A stretch of DNA of 33,490 bases from Actinomadura roseirufa (lineage in GTDB: Bacteria; Actinomycetota; Actinomycetes; Streptosporangiales; Streptosporangiaceae), in NCBI RefSeq assembly GCF_900659635.1, contig NZ_CAACVB010000069.1:1-33490 (forward strand). Direction: 5' to 3'. This document shows positions 1 to 7,286 of this stretch, piece by piece. The notes beneath the pieces were generated by a model that had not been told where the DNA came from, searched no databases, and was given only the letters and a program-made list of their open reading frames with translations. The position numbers and the translations under genes are program-made. Positions within the stretch are counted from its first letter, which is position 1. Each line of letters begins with the position of its first letter.

Positions 1-2
1 CC

Positions 3-59
3 TTCGTGCTCTTGGTCGACTCGAAGGATCACGAGGTGGCCGTCCTCATGTCACGGTGA
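3..59 (+). CDS. C-terminal tail of an unidentified protein (truncated by window edge)
   Basis: An open frame enters from the left edge and ends at a TGA at 57-59, giving 18 residues that read FVLLVDSKDHEVAVLMSR. The stretch resembles ordinary protein sequence and has a faint likeness to the 'DSKD' core of DUF397 proteins, but it is too short to assign. I cannot exclude chance. The 170 bases after it, up to 232, hold no gene I can support. Confidence 0.25.
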   Translation, partial: FVLLVDSKDHEVAVLMSR

Positions 60-232
60 CACGCCCACACAGGCCAAAACCCGGCAGAAGGTCACACAGA
101 CCCCATACACCACTTCCGTGGACGCTAACCGGTGTCGGTGGAGGCCGAAGAACTTCGCATCGAGTGGCATGAGAACGGCCGCGCCTTCTCGTATCGGGCT
201 GGATGTCCCTGGCATCCGGTTGAATGCCAGGC

Positions 233-782
233 ATGACCGCACTACAGGTGGCTTCCCAACTGCCCGATATCGCCACGCTCCGCGACCTCTGCCGTTCCAT
301 GGCGGTGCTGGAGGCGATCCTAAGTCCCGATTGGGAAAGACGCCATCACACCTTCGACGGGAACTGGAGCCCCGGTGAGGAGTTGGCCTCCATGCGCAAC
401 GGCTCCGGAGACGAGTACTCGATCGTCTTCTCTGAGGCCGGTGCCTATGTTCGGGGCTTCGCCCACGAGTCGGTCATGAGCCCGTCTCTGGCACGAAGCC
501 GATGGAGATCGCTGGCAAATGGGCGAGGTCGCCTACCCGTACGAGAACGGTGACCCTGACGGCTCGGCCTACCTGTTCAGGCTGTTCACCGACCCGTCCG
601 CCGAGGCATTCCAGCGTTTCGCCGAGGACTACTACGAGACCCCCATCGACGTTGACGTGGTGCGGGACATCTACGCGCTTCGACCCCTTACCCAGGGGAT
701 GGTCTCTCGACTGAACGAAGAAGCGCTCGTCCACGAGTTGTCCGAAGACCTTGGAGCCGCGCGATACCCAACGGTGGCCTGA
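233..782 (+). pseudogene. Hypothetical protein gene broken by an internal out-of-frame deletion
   Basis: Two frames together read like one Streptomyces-type hypothetical protein. The first frame begins at the ATG at 233 (MTALQVASQLPDIATLRDLC) and keeps sense through 'DEYSIVFSEAGAYVRGFAHE' to about 480. Sense then resumes in another frame from about 483 (LWHEADGDRWQMGEVAYPYE) and runs to the TGA at 780-782, with 'EAFQRFAEDYYE' and 'IYALRPLTQGMVSRLN' near the end. From memory, intact relatives have about 35-40 extra residues between the halves, so the join near 480-484 looks like a deletion that also shifts the frame. Function is unknown. The gene lies in the decayed region left of the tRNA. 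Confidence 0.7.
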
Positions 783-790
783 ACAACTCG

Positions 791-796
791 TACTGT
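791..796 (+). promoter_or_regulatory. Candidate -10 box for leaderless transcription of the 804 gene
   Basis: TACTGT fits the actinobacterial TANNNT -10 pattern and ends seven bases before the ATG at 804. That puts the expected transcription start on the A of the start codon. No Shine-Dalgarno sequence is visible. No clear -35 is seen. Confidence 0.4.
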
Positions 797-803
797 TGAT
801 GCC

Positions 804-1007
804 ATGCCCACTGGTGAACCCATTTGCCCGACCTGTGGCCAGGCGTTGACAGGCGGTGGCCTGGTCCTCATGGACCGTGAGGAAGATGGCAAGCGCACCT
901 GCCGCGCGCTTTGGAAATGCGAGGAGCGCCACCTCTGGTGGGTGTGGGCGGATCGGCCCGCCTCGGCGCTCGATCCGTGCCCGGATACGGAACTGTTCGT
1001 CGACTGA
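804..1007 (+). CDS. Small zinc-ribbon-like hypothetical protein (67 aa)
   Basis: A 67-residue protein with a CPTCGQ knuckle at residues 8-13 and two later cysteines (around 33 and 39) followed by 'ERHLWWVWADRP'. The cysteine pairs could bind one zinc ion. I recall similar short proteins in Streptomyces accessory regions, without known function. It starts 21 bases after the broken gene at 233-782 and has no ribosome binding site, but a TACTGT -10-like box sits at leaderless spacing. It is intact, unlike its neighbours. Confidence 0.6.
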   Translation: MPTGEPICPTCGQALTGGGLVLMDREEDGKRTCRALWKCEERHLWWVWADRPASALDPCPDTELFVD

Positions 1008-1119
1008 GGCGGCGGCGCGGCAAACACGTATGGGCCCAGTCTTCTGAAATGCCCCGCGCAACCGCCTTCGTTCGGCGTGACAGCTTCGTCGTCACCGAAG
1101 TTTCGGCTTTGTGTAGGAC

Positions 1120-1290
1120 GAGCCGGGCCATTTCCTCGTAGGAGAGCCGCCGTGTTCCCACGCTCACATTCTGGGCGAGGTGGTCCGGGTTCCCGGTGCC
1201 GGGGATGACCAGCACGTGTGGCTCCTGCTGAAGCGCCCAGGCCAGCCCGACCTGAGCGATCGTCGCACCATGCGCCTCTCGATCCGCTCG
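1120..1290 (-). pseudogene. Remnant of an aldo/keto reductase (C-terminal part only)
   Basis: On the minus strand about 57 codons read like the end of an NADPH-dependent aldo/keto reductase: 'REAHGATIAQVGLAWALQQ', then 'HVLVIPGTGNPDHLAQN' and 'RLSYEEMARL'. In intact family members this is the last barrel strand and helix, with the 'IPGT' turn contacting the cofactor phosphate. An in-frame TGA lies just upstream (about 1291-1293), and after 'ARL' the frame runs into non-homologous sequence. The 250-280 residues that should precede it are absent. This is debris. Confidence 0.6.
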
Positions 1291-1447
1291 TCAGGGCCGG
1301 ACGGTGGCGCCTCAGCCTTGCCATGAGGCATGACTAGACTTTCTTCCGTGAATGAGTGATCCGTGAAGGCTCGCCCTGTGGCGAGGTGACGCTCGTTGTT
1401 GCCGGACCGTCGAGCACACGTGCGAGTTCGCTCATAACGGCGGCGGC

Positions 1448-2107
1448 ATGATCCGGGCTGTGGTGTTCGATGTCGGTGAGTGTTTGGTGAATGAGACTCG
1501 GGAGTATGGGACGTGGGCTGATTGGTTGGGGGTGCCTCGGCATACGTTCTCGGCGATGTTCGGTGCGGTGATCGCGCGGGGGCTGGACTACCGGGAGACG
1601 TTCCAGGTGTTCGCGCCGGGGTTCGACCTGACCGAGCAGCGTGAGGCGCGGGCTGAGGTGGGGCGGCCTGAGACGTTCGGTGAGGATGATCTGTATCCGG
1701 ATGCTCGTCCGGCGCTGGCCGAACTGCGTGGGGCTGGGGTGTGGGTGGGGATCGCGGGGAATCAGACGGTGCGGGCCGGTGGGATCCTGCGGTCGTTGGG
1801 GCTGCCGAGTGATCTGATCGCGACGTCGGATGACTGGGGTGTGTCCAAGCCGGATCCCACGTTCTTCCACTGCGTGGTGGAGGCGGCGCCGTGTGAGGCG
1901 GGCGAGATCCTGTACGTGGGTGACCGGTTGGACAACGACATCTTGCCTGCGGCCGGGGTGGGGTTGCGGACGGCGCTGGTCCGGCGGGGGCCGTGGGGGG
2001 TCATTCAGCAGGACGACCCGGAAGCCGGCTGCGTTCCGACGATGCGGATTGACTCGCTGGCCGAGCTTCCGGGCCGTGTCGCCCGGTTCAACGCTGAAGG
2101 GCGCTGA
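1448..2107 (+). CDS. HAD-superfamily hydrolase (219 aa)
   Basis: A cytoplasmic phosphatase-type HAD protein of normal length. Motif I is at residues 5-12 (VVFDVGECLV): the nucleophile Asp is present but the usual second Asp is Gly, a variant also seen in active FDLGN-type HADs. Motif II is the weak 'GIAGNQT' near residue 101, motif III is the Lys of 'VSKPDPTFF' near 135, and motif IV is 'LYVGDRLDNDI' near 155. The substrate cannot be told. The ATG at 1448 lacks a Shine-Dalgarno sequence, but TAACGG at 1435-1440 sits at leaderless spacing. Its 3' end overlaps by 20 bases the convergent regulator remnant. It is the only full-sized intact gene left of the tRNA, and its codon use (many G-ending codons) differs from the core genes. 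Confidence 0.85.
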   Translation: MIRAVVFDVGECLVNETREYGTWADWLGVPRHTFSAMFGAVIARGLDYRETFQVFAPGFDLTEQREARAEVGRPETFGEDDLYPDARPALAELRGAGVWVGIAGNQTVRAGGILRSLGLPSDLIATSDDWGVSKPDPTFFHCVVEAAPCEAGEILYVGDRLDNDILPAAGVGLRTALVRRGPWGVIQQDDPEAGCVPTMRIDSLAELPGRVARFNAEGR

Positions 2108-2712
2108 GGGTTGTTTGCCATCCGTACAGGCGGTCGTCGAGGCGGCGGACTGCTGGGGAGTCGGCCCAGGGTTCGAGCGCGCGGCGGACGCGGTGGATGC
2201 GTTCCATGCCGGTCGCGTACCACGTGATCGCCAGCTGGTCCAAGGCTTGTTCGGCGTAGGTGCACGCGGCGTCGGGGTTGCGCTGGGCGATCTCGACGGC
2301 GGCCAGGTCGGCGAGGATCACTGATCGCTGGTTGGCGTTGGTGTCGCCCATGGCCTCCAGGACGCCGCGCAGGGTGTCGTGGGCCTGGGCGGGCTGCCCG
2401 GCCTTGAGTTGGGTGTCGCCTTTGAAGGAGGCCAGGCTGACCGGTGAGAACCAGTTGAACCATTCCGGCGCGGCGTGTCCGCTGCCTTCCGCCAACAGGG
2501 ATTCGGCGTGGTTGATCAGGCGTAGGGCCTCGCGTGGGTGACCGCATCGGGTTTCGCATTCGGCTTCGACTGCGTCCAGCCATGCCCAGAACTCGGCCGT
2601 TGCGGGGCTGCGGCGTGCGTAGGTGCGAGCGGCTCGGATGCGCTCTAGGTATTCGTCGCGGCGTCCATCCCAGCCTGGGATGAACGCGGCGTGCGCGAGG
2701 ATGGCGGCGCCG
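2088..2712 (-). pseudogene. C-terminal TPR half of an XRE-type regulator (5' end lost)
   Basis: The minus-strand frame ending at 2088 encodes about 205 residues that match the helical repeat region of Streptomyces-type helix-turn-helix/TPR regulators. Examples are 'ILAHAAFIPGWDGR', 'EFWAWLDAVEAECETRCGHP', 'EWFNWFSPVSLASFKGDTQL' and 'ALDQLAITWYATGMERIHRV', ending 'LDDRLYGWQTTLSALQR'. Intact relatives have an N-terminal DNA-binding domain and another ~200 residues before this. Upstream of about 2712 the frame stays open but loses all sense, because it runs antisense into an integrase remnant. The gene was therefore cut at about 2705-2715 by the event that placed the integrase tail there. Confidence 0.65.
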
Positions 2713-2714
2713 CG

Positions 2715-2912
2715 CACGCGGGGGCGACGCTCCCCGAACTCAAGGAGCGCATGGGGCACGCGATCGACCGTGCGGCGATGATCTACCTTCATGCGACGGA
2801 CGAGCGTCATCGGGAGATCGCGGACACCTTGAGCGCGATGGCGAAGGCTGAACTCAAGGGCAAGAAGCGATCGGGCACGCAACGGGCACGGAAGCGGAAG
2901 AAGAGATCTTGA
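2715..2912 (+). pseudogene. C-terminal remnant of a tyrosine integrase
   Basis: The frame from about 2715 to the TGA at 2910-2912 reads like the end of an actinobacterial phage/ICE integrase. 'GATLPELKERMGH' is the box around the penultimate catalytic His, and 'RAAMIYLHATDERHREIADT' contains the catalytic Tyr (IYLHAT), followed by a Lys/Arg-rich tail. The catalytic Arg, Lys and H-x-x-R regions that should lie upstream are missing. The fragment points at the 3' end of tRNA-Ala 53 bases away, the normal place for an integrase of a tRNA-integrated element. It cannot encode a working recombinase. Confidence 0.75.
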
Positions 2913-2920
2913 GGGGTGTG

Positions 2921-2958
2921 GGCCCAGGTCGGGACTTTGGTTCTGACCTGGGCCTTTT
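2921..2958. terminator. Rho-independent terminator between integrase remnant and tRNA
   Basis: A perfect 10-bp stem (GGCCCAGGTC at 2921-2930 with GACCTGGGCC at 2945-2954), a 14-base loop and then TTTT. It ends the integrase frame. It also lies just past the 3' end of the minus-strand tRNA. Confidence 0.8.
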
Positions 2959-2964
2959 GGTGTG

Positions 2965-3037
2965 TGGAGCCTAGGGGATTCGAACCCCTGACACCCGGCT
3001 TGCAAAGCCGGTGCTCTACCAACTGAGCTAAGGCCCC
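2965..3037 (-). tRNA. tRNA-Ala (anticodon TGC)
   Basis: The minus strand gives a complete 73-base cloverleaf: a 7-bp acceptor stem (GGGGCCT with AGGCTCC, one G-T pair), D arm GCTC/GAGC, anticodon stem CCGGC/GCCGG with loop TTTGCAA, and T arm AGGGG-TTCGAAT-CCCCT. The anticodon TGC lies at 3002-3004. No CCA is encoded. The 3' half abuts the integrase remnant and is the likely attachment site of the lost element. Confidence 0.97.
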
Positions 3038-3096
3038 GCGGGTCGGCGGACGGGCTCGATCGTACCGCAGGCGCGGGGGTGGGCCGGGGTGGGCGT

Positions 3097-3102
3097 TATG
3101 AT
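3097..3102 (+). promoter_or_regulatory. Candidate -10 box upstream of the nucleotidyltransferase gene
   Basis: TATGAT is a near-consensus -10 hexamer in an otherwise very G-rich stretch, 84 bases before the GTG at 3186. No good -35 is visible 16-18 bases upstream. Confidence 0.3.
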
Positions 3103-3185
3103 CTTGAGGGGAGCGTGCGTGTATCGGTCTGGACGGGGCCCGGTGTCCGGGGTATTCGTCATTCTCTCGTTGGGGCGGCCCTCTC

Positions 3186-3944
3186 GTGAACGATCAGGTG
3201 TTCGTCGACCATGTCGCCGGGCGGCTCGCCGGGTTGCCCGCGGTGCGGGCCGTCACGCTCGGCGGGTCCCGCGCGCAGGGCACCCATGCGCCGGACAGTG
3301 ACTGGGACTTCGCGGTTTATTACCGCGGTGGGTTCGACCCGGGTGACCTGCGGTCTCTTGGGTGGGACGGAGAGGTCTCCGGGATCGGGGACTGGGGCGG
3401 CGGGGTGTTCAACGGTGGTGCCTGGCTGAGGATCGAGGGCAGGCGCGTCGACGTCCATTACCGGGATCTGGACGTGGTGGAGCGCGAGATCGGGGAGGCG
3501 GAGCAGGGGCGGTTCCGCTGGGAGCCACTGATGTTCCATCTCGCGGGCATTCCCAGTTATCTCGTGGTGGCCGAGCTGGCGATCAACCGGGTGCTGCGGG
3601 GTGACCTGCCGCGTCCGGGGTATCCGGAGGCGTTGCGGGCGGCGGCTCCGGCGGTGTGGCGGGAGCGGGCGGCGTTGACGCTCGAGTACGTCAAGGGGAC
3701 GTTCGTGCCGCGCGGGCAGGTCACCGAGGTCGCCGGGGCGCTCGCGACGGCGGCGATGTGCACGGCGCACGCCGTTCTCGCGGGCCGGGGCGAATGGGTG
3801 ACCAACGAGAAACGGCTGCTGGGACGGGCCGGGTTGCGGGGGGTCGACGCGATCCTGGGCGGGTTGGTGCCCGGGACGTTGGCGGAGGCGGTCGCCGAGG
3901 CGGAGGCACTGTTCGAGTCGGTGGCGGGTGGCGGCGGAGAGTAG
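3186..3944 (+). CDS. Nucleotidyltransferase-domain protein (252 aa)
   Basis: The N-terminal 90 residues are a pol-beta-like nucleotidyltransferase fold. 'LGGSRAQGTHAPDSDWDFAV' at about residues 23-42 supplies the GGSR loop and the D-x-D metal ligands (SDWD), and 'GRRVDVHYRDLD' near 95 supplies the third carboxylate. The rest is a helical domain of the type found in KNTase/aminoglycoside and lincosamide nucleotidyltransferases. It would transfer a nucleotide from NTP to a small molecule or protein, and the acceptor is not evident. GTG at 3186 is the first start giving the full domain. It is followed 127 bases later by an AAC(6')-like acetyltransferase gene on the same strand. Confidence 0.8.
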   Translation: MNDQVFVDHVAGRLAGLPAVRAVTLGGSRAQGTHAPDSDWDFAVYYRGGFDPGDLRSLGWDGEVSGIGDWGGGVFNGGAWLRIEGRRVDVHYRDLDVVEREIGEAEQGRFRWEPLMFHLAGIPSYLVVAELAINRVLRGDLPRPGYPEALRAAAPAVWRERAALTLEYVKGTFVPRGQVTEVAGALATAAMCTAHAVLAGRGEWVTNEKRLLGRAGLRGVDAILGGLVPGTLAEAVAEAEALFESVAGGGGE

Positions 3945-4059
3945 AACGGGGGCGGCAGAGCGCCCTCGCGGCGGCGGGGTGAGGGGCACGGTCCGGCGTT
4001 CTGTCTTCAGATGGCGGCAGACCGGAGGCAGGGCTCGGGAAGCAGCTCTTTGGGCGGGT

Positions 4060-4065
4060 TACCGT
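4060..4065 (+). promoter_or_regulatory. Candidate -10 box for leaderless acetyltransferase mRNA
   Basis: TACCGT ends six bases before the GTG at 4072. The predicted transcription start falls on that GTG, which has no Shine-Dalgarno sequence. Confidence 0.4.
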
Positions 4066-4071
4066 TGGTCC

Positions 4072-4629
4072 GTGACGGGTCCTGTTTTCACGTGGCGGCG
4101 TCTTGAGGTGGGAGATTTCGCGTTGCTGCGGCGGTGGCTGGAACAGCCTCACGTGGCACGGTGGTGGAATCACGAGACGTCGGACGAGGCCGTGATGCGT
4201 GACTTCGGGCCGGCCGCCAAAGGGGAAGAGCCGTCGGAGGACCTTCTGGTGTTCGCGGACGGGCGGCCGTTCGGTCTCGTGCAGTGCAGCCTGTTCGCCG
4301 ACTATCCCGAGTACGCCGCCGAGATGGCCGCGGTCGTCGAGGTGCCCGAGGGCGCGATGACCATCGACTATCTCGTCGGTGATCCGGAGCAGACCGGGCG
4401 GGGGCTGGGCACGGAGATGATCCGGGCGGTGGTGGCCGGTATCTGGGCGCGTCACCCGGACGTGAGCTGCGTCATCGTTCCGGTGTCGGCCGCGAACCGG
4501 CGGTCGTGGCGGGCGCTGGAGAGGGCGGGGATGCGGCGGGTCGGCGAGGGGGAGATGGAGCCGGACAACCCCGCCGACGGTCCCGAGCACGTCGTGTACC
4601 GCGTCGATCGTCCCGTCAGAGGTTCGTGA
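4072..4629 (+). CDS. GNAT acetyltransferase, AAC(6')-Ib-like (185 aa)
   Basis: An acetyl-CoA-dependent N-acetyltransferase. The start 'FTWRRLEVGDFALLRRWLEQ' with 'VARWWNHE', the central 'IDYLVGDPEQTGRGLGTEMI' (acetyl-CoA pyrophosphate loop RGLGTE) and 'VSAANRRSWRALERAGMRRV' follow the layout of the aminoglycoside 6'-acetyltransferase AAC(6')-Ib group. The length is typical. A longer frame exists upstream to 3928, but it is low-complexity Arg/Gly sequence overlapping the previous gene. The GTG at 4072 with its leaderless -10 is the better start. An aminoglycoside is a possible substrate. A small amine or the product of the neighbouring cluster is an alternative. Confidence 0.8.
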   Translation: MTGPVFTWRRLEVGDFALLRRWLEQPHVARWWNHETSDEAVMRDFGPAAKGEEPSEDLLVFADGRPFGLVQCSLFADYPEYAAEMAAVVEVPEGAMTIDYLVGDPEQTGRGLGTEMIRAVVAGIWARHPDVSCVIVPVSAANRRSWRALERAGMRRVGEGEMEPDNPADGPEHVVYRVDRPVRGS

Positions 4630-4657
4630 GGCCGGCCGACGGCCCGGGGCTTGACCT

Positions 4658-4673
4658 CGCCGGGCGCCCGGCG
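4658..4673. terminator. GC-only palindrome between convergent genes
   Basis: CGCCGGGCGCCCGGCG is a perfect 16-bp palindrome, and a second GGGCGCCC follows at 4681-4688. It lies between the ends of the acetyltransferase gene and the biosynthetic operon. It could end transcription from both sides, although there is no T-run. Confidence 0.4.
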
Positions 4674-4696
4674 ATCGGCCGGGCGCCCGTGGACGG

Positions 4697-5989
4697 TCAG
4701 TAGAGGAACGCCGAGGTGCTGCGGCCCTTGATGCTGTTGAGGGTGACGACGGAGGTGCCGCCGACCGGGACGGTCCGGCAGAACGCGCCGCCGTAGCCGT
4801 CGGAGAAGAGGAACGGACCCCAGACGGCGCGGTAGTCGTGGACGGTGCCCGTCGCCGGGTCCATGACCGGTTCGGTGACGGGGACGACGCGGCGTTGCAC
4901 GATGTGGGTCCGGCCGTCGCAGGCGGCGAGGTTCTCGGCCCATTCCCGGTCGGTCTGGTCCCAGCCGACGTGGATGCCCTGGCCCGCGAGGTTCGCGAAG
5001 GGCTTGAGGATCATGTGCTCGCGTTCGGCGCGGACCTGGTCGACGAGGTCCGGGGTGAGGATGCGCGTCCAGGGGAGGATCCGGTCGATGAGGGCGTTCT
5101 CCTCGGCGGACAGGTCCGCGCGCACGTCCGGGTCGGAGACCAGGGCCAGGCAGCTCTTGTAAGAGAACATGGAGTTCGACAAGGGCGTCCAGAGGACGAC
5201 CTTGCCTTCCTCGTGGGCTCGCTCCAGGGCTTGGACGTGCTCGACGTTGCGGGGGTCCTTCACCATCTGGTTGACGGAGAAGTAGCGAACGACGAGGTCG
5301 ATGGGACGGTCCTGGAGGTAGGGGCGGCCGTCCCGGTACTGCACCTGGTCGGCCTCACCGAGGAGGATTTCGACTCCGTACCGCTTCATCGTCTCCTGGA
5401 AGGCACGGTGCAGGCCCAGGTAGACGGGCATGGCGCCGATGGCTTCCAGATCGGCCACGACAGGGTTCTCTTTCTGCGTGGCCTCGATGAAGTGGCGGGC
5501 GATGGCCGCCGGGGTGTCGACGTGGGAGAGGTCGTGCTCCTTGGCGAACGCGCCGAACGGCTCGGTGTCGAGGAGCGCGCGGTTGACCTCGCTGATGTCG
5601 ACGCCGCCGAGCTCGCTGCCGGAGTTGAGCTCCAGCAGCCGGTAGCCGTCCTCGCTCTGGTAGAGGTCGGCGCGGCCGTACAGGATCGGTTCGTGCGCGG
5701 CGGCGGTCATGACGGCGGTGCGCTGCTCGTCGGCGCCGATGGCGGCGCAGAACGCGCGGCGGTCGCCGCCGAACAGCCGGTCCGGCAGGGTTCTCAGCAG
5801 GGTGAACAGGTCGATGACGTCGGCGGTGGCGCGGCGGAACTCGTCCCCGGGGGCGAACAGCGGCCGCGGCAGCAGGTAGCCGCCCCAGGCGCCGGCGAAC
5901 ACCTCGGGCAGAGGGGCGGCCGCCATGACGTGACGCATGCCGCCGTGCTCGTCGGCGCACGCGTCCAGGTACTTCTGGGTGACCATCAT
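4697..5989 (-). CDS. ATP-grasp-type ligase, distant family (430 aa); last gene of the cluster
   Basis: The C-terminal half contains 'MILKPFANLAGQGIHVG' (about residues 318-334), an ATP-grasp nucleotide-binding loop with its Lys and Gly-rich turn, followed by 'HIVQRRVVPV'. The N-terminal half has 'RLLELNSGSELGG' (about 117-129), which looks like an acidic metal-binding ATP-grasp element. The order suggests the permuted/glutathionylspermidine-synthase-like branch. Such enzymes make amide bonds through acyl phosphates. The substrate is unknown. I chose the ATG pair at 5984-5989, preceded by GAAGAAGG. The frame is open further up to a TTG at 6016 inside the previous gene. The gap to the upstream gene's stop is only 10 bases, so the two are translated from one message. 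It might be inactive or regulatory. Confidence 0.7.
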   Translation of the reverse strand: MMVTQKYLDACADEHGGMRHVMAAAPLPEVFAGAWGGYLLPRPLFAPGDEFRRATADVIDLFTLLRTLPDRLFGGDRRAFCAAIGADEQRTAVMTAAAHEPILYGRADLYQSEDGYRLLELNSGSELGGVDISEVNRALLDTEPFGAFAKEHDLSHVDTPAAIARHFIEATQKENPVVADLEAIGAMPVYLGLHRAFQETMKRYGVEILLGEADQVQYRDGRPYLQDRPIDLVVRYFSVNQMVKDPRNVEHVQALERAHEEGKVVLWTPLSNSMFSYKSCLALVSDPDVRADLSAEENALIDRILPWTRILTPDLVDQVRAEREHMILKPFANLAGQGIHVGWDQTDREWAENLAACDGRTHIVQRRVVPVTEPVMDPATGTVHDYRAVWGPFLFSDGYGGAFCRTVPVGGTSVVTLNSIKGRSTSAFLY

Positions 5990-5999
5990 GGGACCTTCT

Positions 6000-7259
6000 T
6001 CAGGCGTCGGGGTCAATGACCAGGTCTTTCTCGATCTTGCGGATGGCCTCGCGGTCGGCGTAGATCTGCTCGGCGTCCTCGTGGGCGAGGATGATGTAGC
6101 CCATCGTCATGCTCGCGAAGATGTCGGTGCTGGCGTCGACGTGGTCGCCGGTGCCGACGACGCCGACCGGAGAGTGGTAGCTGGGCAGGTCGCGGGCGAG
6201 GTCGTAGATCTCCGCGTTGCGGACGACGCCGGTGGAGTGCGACATGAGGAAGACGGCCATGACGTTGCGCCGCAGGGTGTAGCCGGGGGGCATGCCGGCG
6301 CCGTGGCCGCGGACCAGGTCCAGCGTCCGGGTGATCTGGCTGGACCCGGTGGCGATCTCGGTGACGGCGGGGTTGCCCGCGCCGGCGAGCCGGGCGTTGA
6401 CCTCCAGCAGCCGCGGCCCGTCCGGGGTCATCATGATCTCGGTGTGCGCGGCCCAGTTGCGCAGGCCGACCGCGTCCAGCGCGGCGAGGCCGTAGTCGAT
6501 GAGCTCGCCGTAGGCGCCGGTGTCGTAGGGCAGCCACTCGACGCTGTCGTACACCGCGATGCCCTCGCCGAACGGCACCCGCCTGTACTTGATCATGTCG
6601 GTGATCGAGTGGCGGCCGTCGTGGCTGACGGTGTCGATGGCGTACTCGGTGCCGGTCAGCCGCTCCTGGACGAGGACCTCCTCGGTCAGCACGTCCAGTT
6701 TGTCGCGGGTGCCGAGCATCCCGGTGAACAGCTCGCGCCAGCCCTCGCCGCGCGGCGCGCGGCTCACCCCGACGGTGCCCGCGCTGGCCGGGGGCTTGAC
6801 GACCAGGTCCTGGCCGGTCAGTCCCTCGCGCTCGATCCACGCGGCGACCTCGTCCGGGTCGGTCGCGCAGATCTGCCGGGGGACGGGCAGCCCGGCGGCG
6901 GCGACGGCCTCGTGCATGCGGTACTTGTGCAGCCGCGCGTCCATGAGGGCGGGGTCGTTGGACAGCGCGGGGACCAGCGCGTCCGTGCACCGCTGTGCCA
7001 GCGGCAGCGCCGCCTCCGCCCCATGGAAGATCGCGATGGGGTCGAGCGCGCCGAGCCGCGCGATGGTGTCGGCGACGTCGCCGTGGTGGTTGACGACCGC
7101 GTCGTAGGCGGCGGGGTCGTAGGCGGACAGCATCGGGGCGAGCGCCGGTCCCGCGTAGTCCATCACGGCGACCGGGCTGAACCCCGCCGCGCGCAGGGCG
7201 GGGGCGAGCAGGGCGGCCGAGCTGAACGGCCGGACGATCGCGACGACCGGTCTGGTCAT
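6000..7259 (-). CDS. ATP-grasp carboxylate-amine ligase, BacD-like (419 aa)
   Basis: A complete ATP-grasp protein. The N-terminal pre-ATP domain begins 'VVAIVRPFSSAALL'. 'LHKYRMHEAVAAAGLPVP' (about 110-127) and 'LVVKPPASAGTVGV' (Lys155 and the Gly/Ser loop) bind ATP. 'VQERLTGTEYAIDTV' is the hinge, and 'LLEVNARLAGAG' near 310 gives the Mg-binding Glu and Asn. This is the layout of L-amino-acid and dipeptide ligases that join a carboxylate to an amine via acyl phosphate. The ATG at 7257-7259 has AGGAAGG eight bases upstream. The GTG at 7268 would place that sequence too close. It lies 27 bases after the MFS gene and is probably one of two amide-forming steps in the pathway. Confidence 0.85.
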   Translation of the reverse strand: MTRPVVAIVRPFSSAALLAPALRAAGFSPVAVMDYAGPALAPMLSAYDPAAYDAVVNHHGDVADTIARLGALDPIAIFHGAEAALPLAQRCTDALVPALSNDPALMDARLHKYRMHEAVAAAGLPVPRQICATDPDEVAAWIEREGLTGQDLVVKPPASAGTVGVSRAPRGEGWRELFTGMLGTRDKLDVLTEEVLVQERLTGTEYAIDTVSHDGRHSITDMIKYRRVPFGEGIAVYDSVEWLPYDTGAYGELIDYGLAALDAVGLRNWAAHTEIMMTPDGPRLLEVNARLAGAGNPAVTEIATGSSQITRTLDLVRGHGAGMPPGYTLRRNVMAVFLMSHSTGVVRNAEIYDLARDLPSYHSPVGVVGTGDHVDASTDIFASMTMGYIILAHEDAEQIYADREAIRKIEKDLVIDPDA

Positions 7260-7286
7260 GGTCTTCACCTTCCTGTCGGTGGCCGG

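Noticed and set aside
1334..1447. Possible end of a minus-strand protein (MSELARVLDGPATT...)
   Set aside because: A short helical-looking segment in a frame antisense to the HAD gene, with no recognisable homology upstream.
3928..4071. N-terminal extension of the acetyltransferase to an upstream start
   Set aside because: The extra residues are Arg/Gly-rich, overlap the nucleotidyltransferase gene, and lack acetyltransferase homology. The GTG at 4072 has a leaderless -10.
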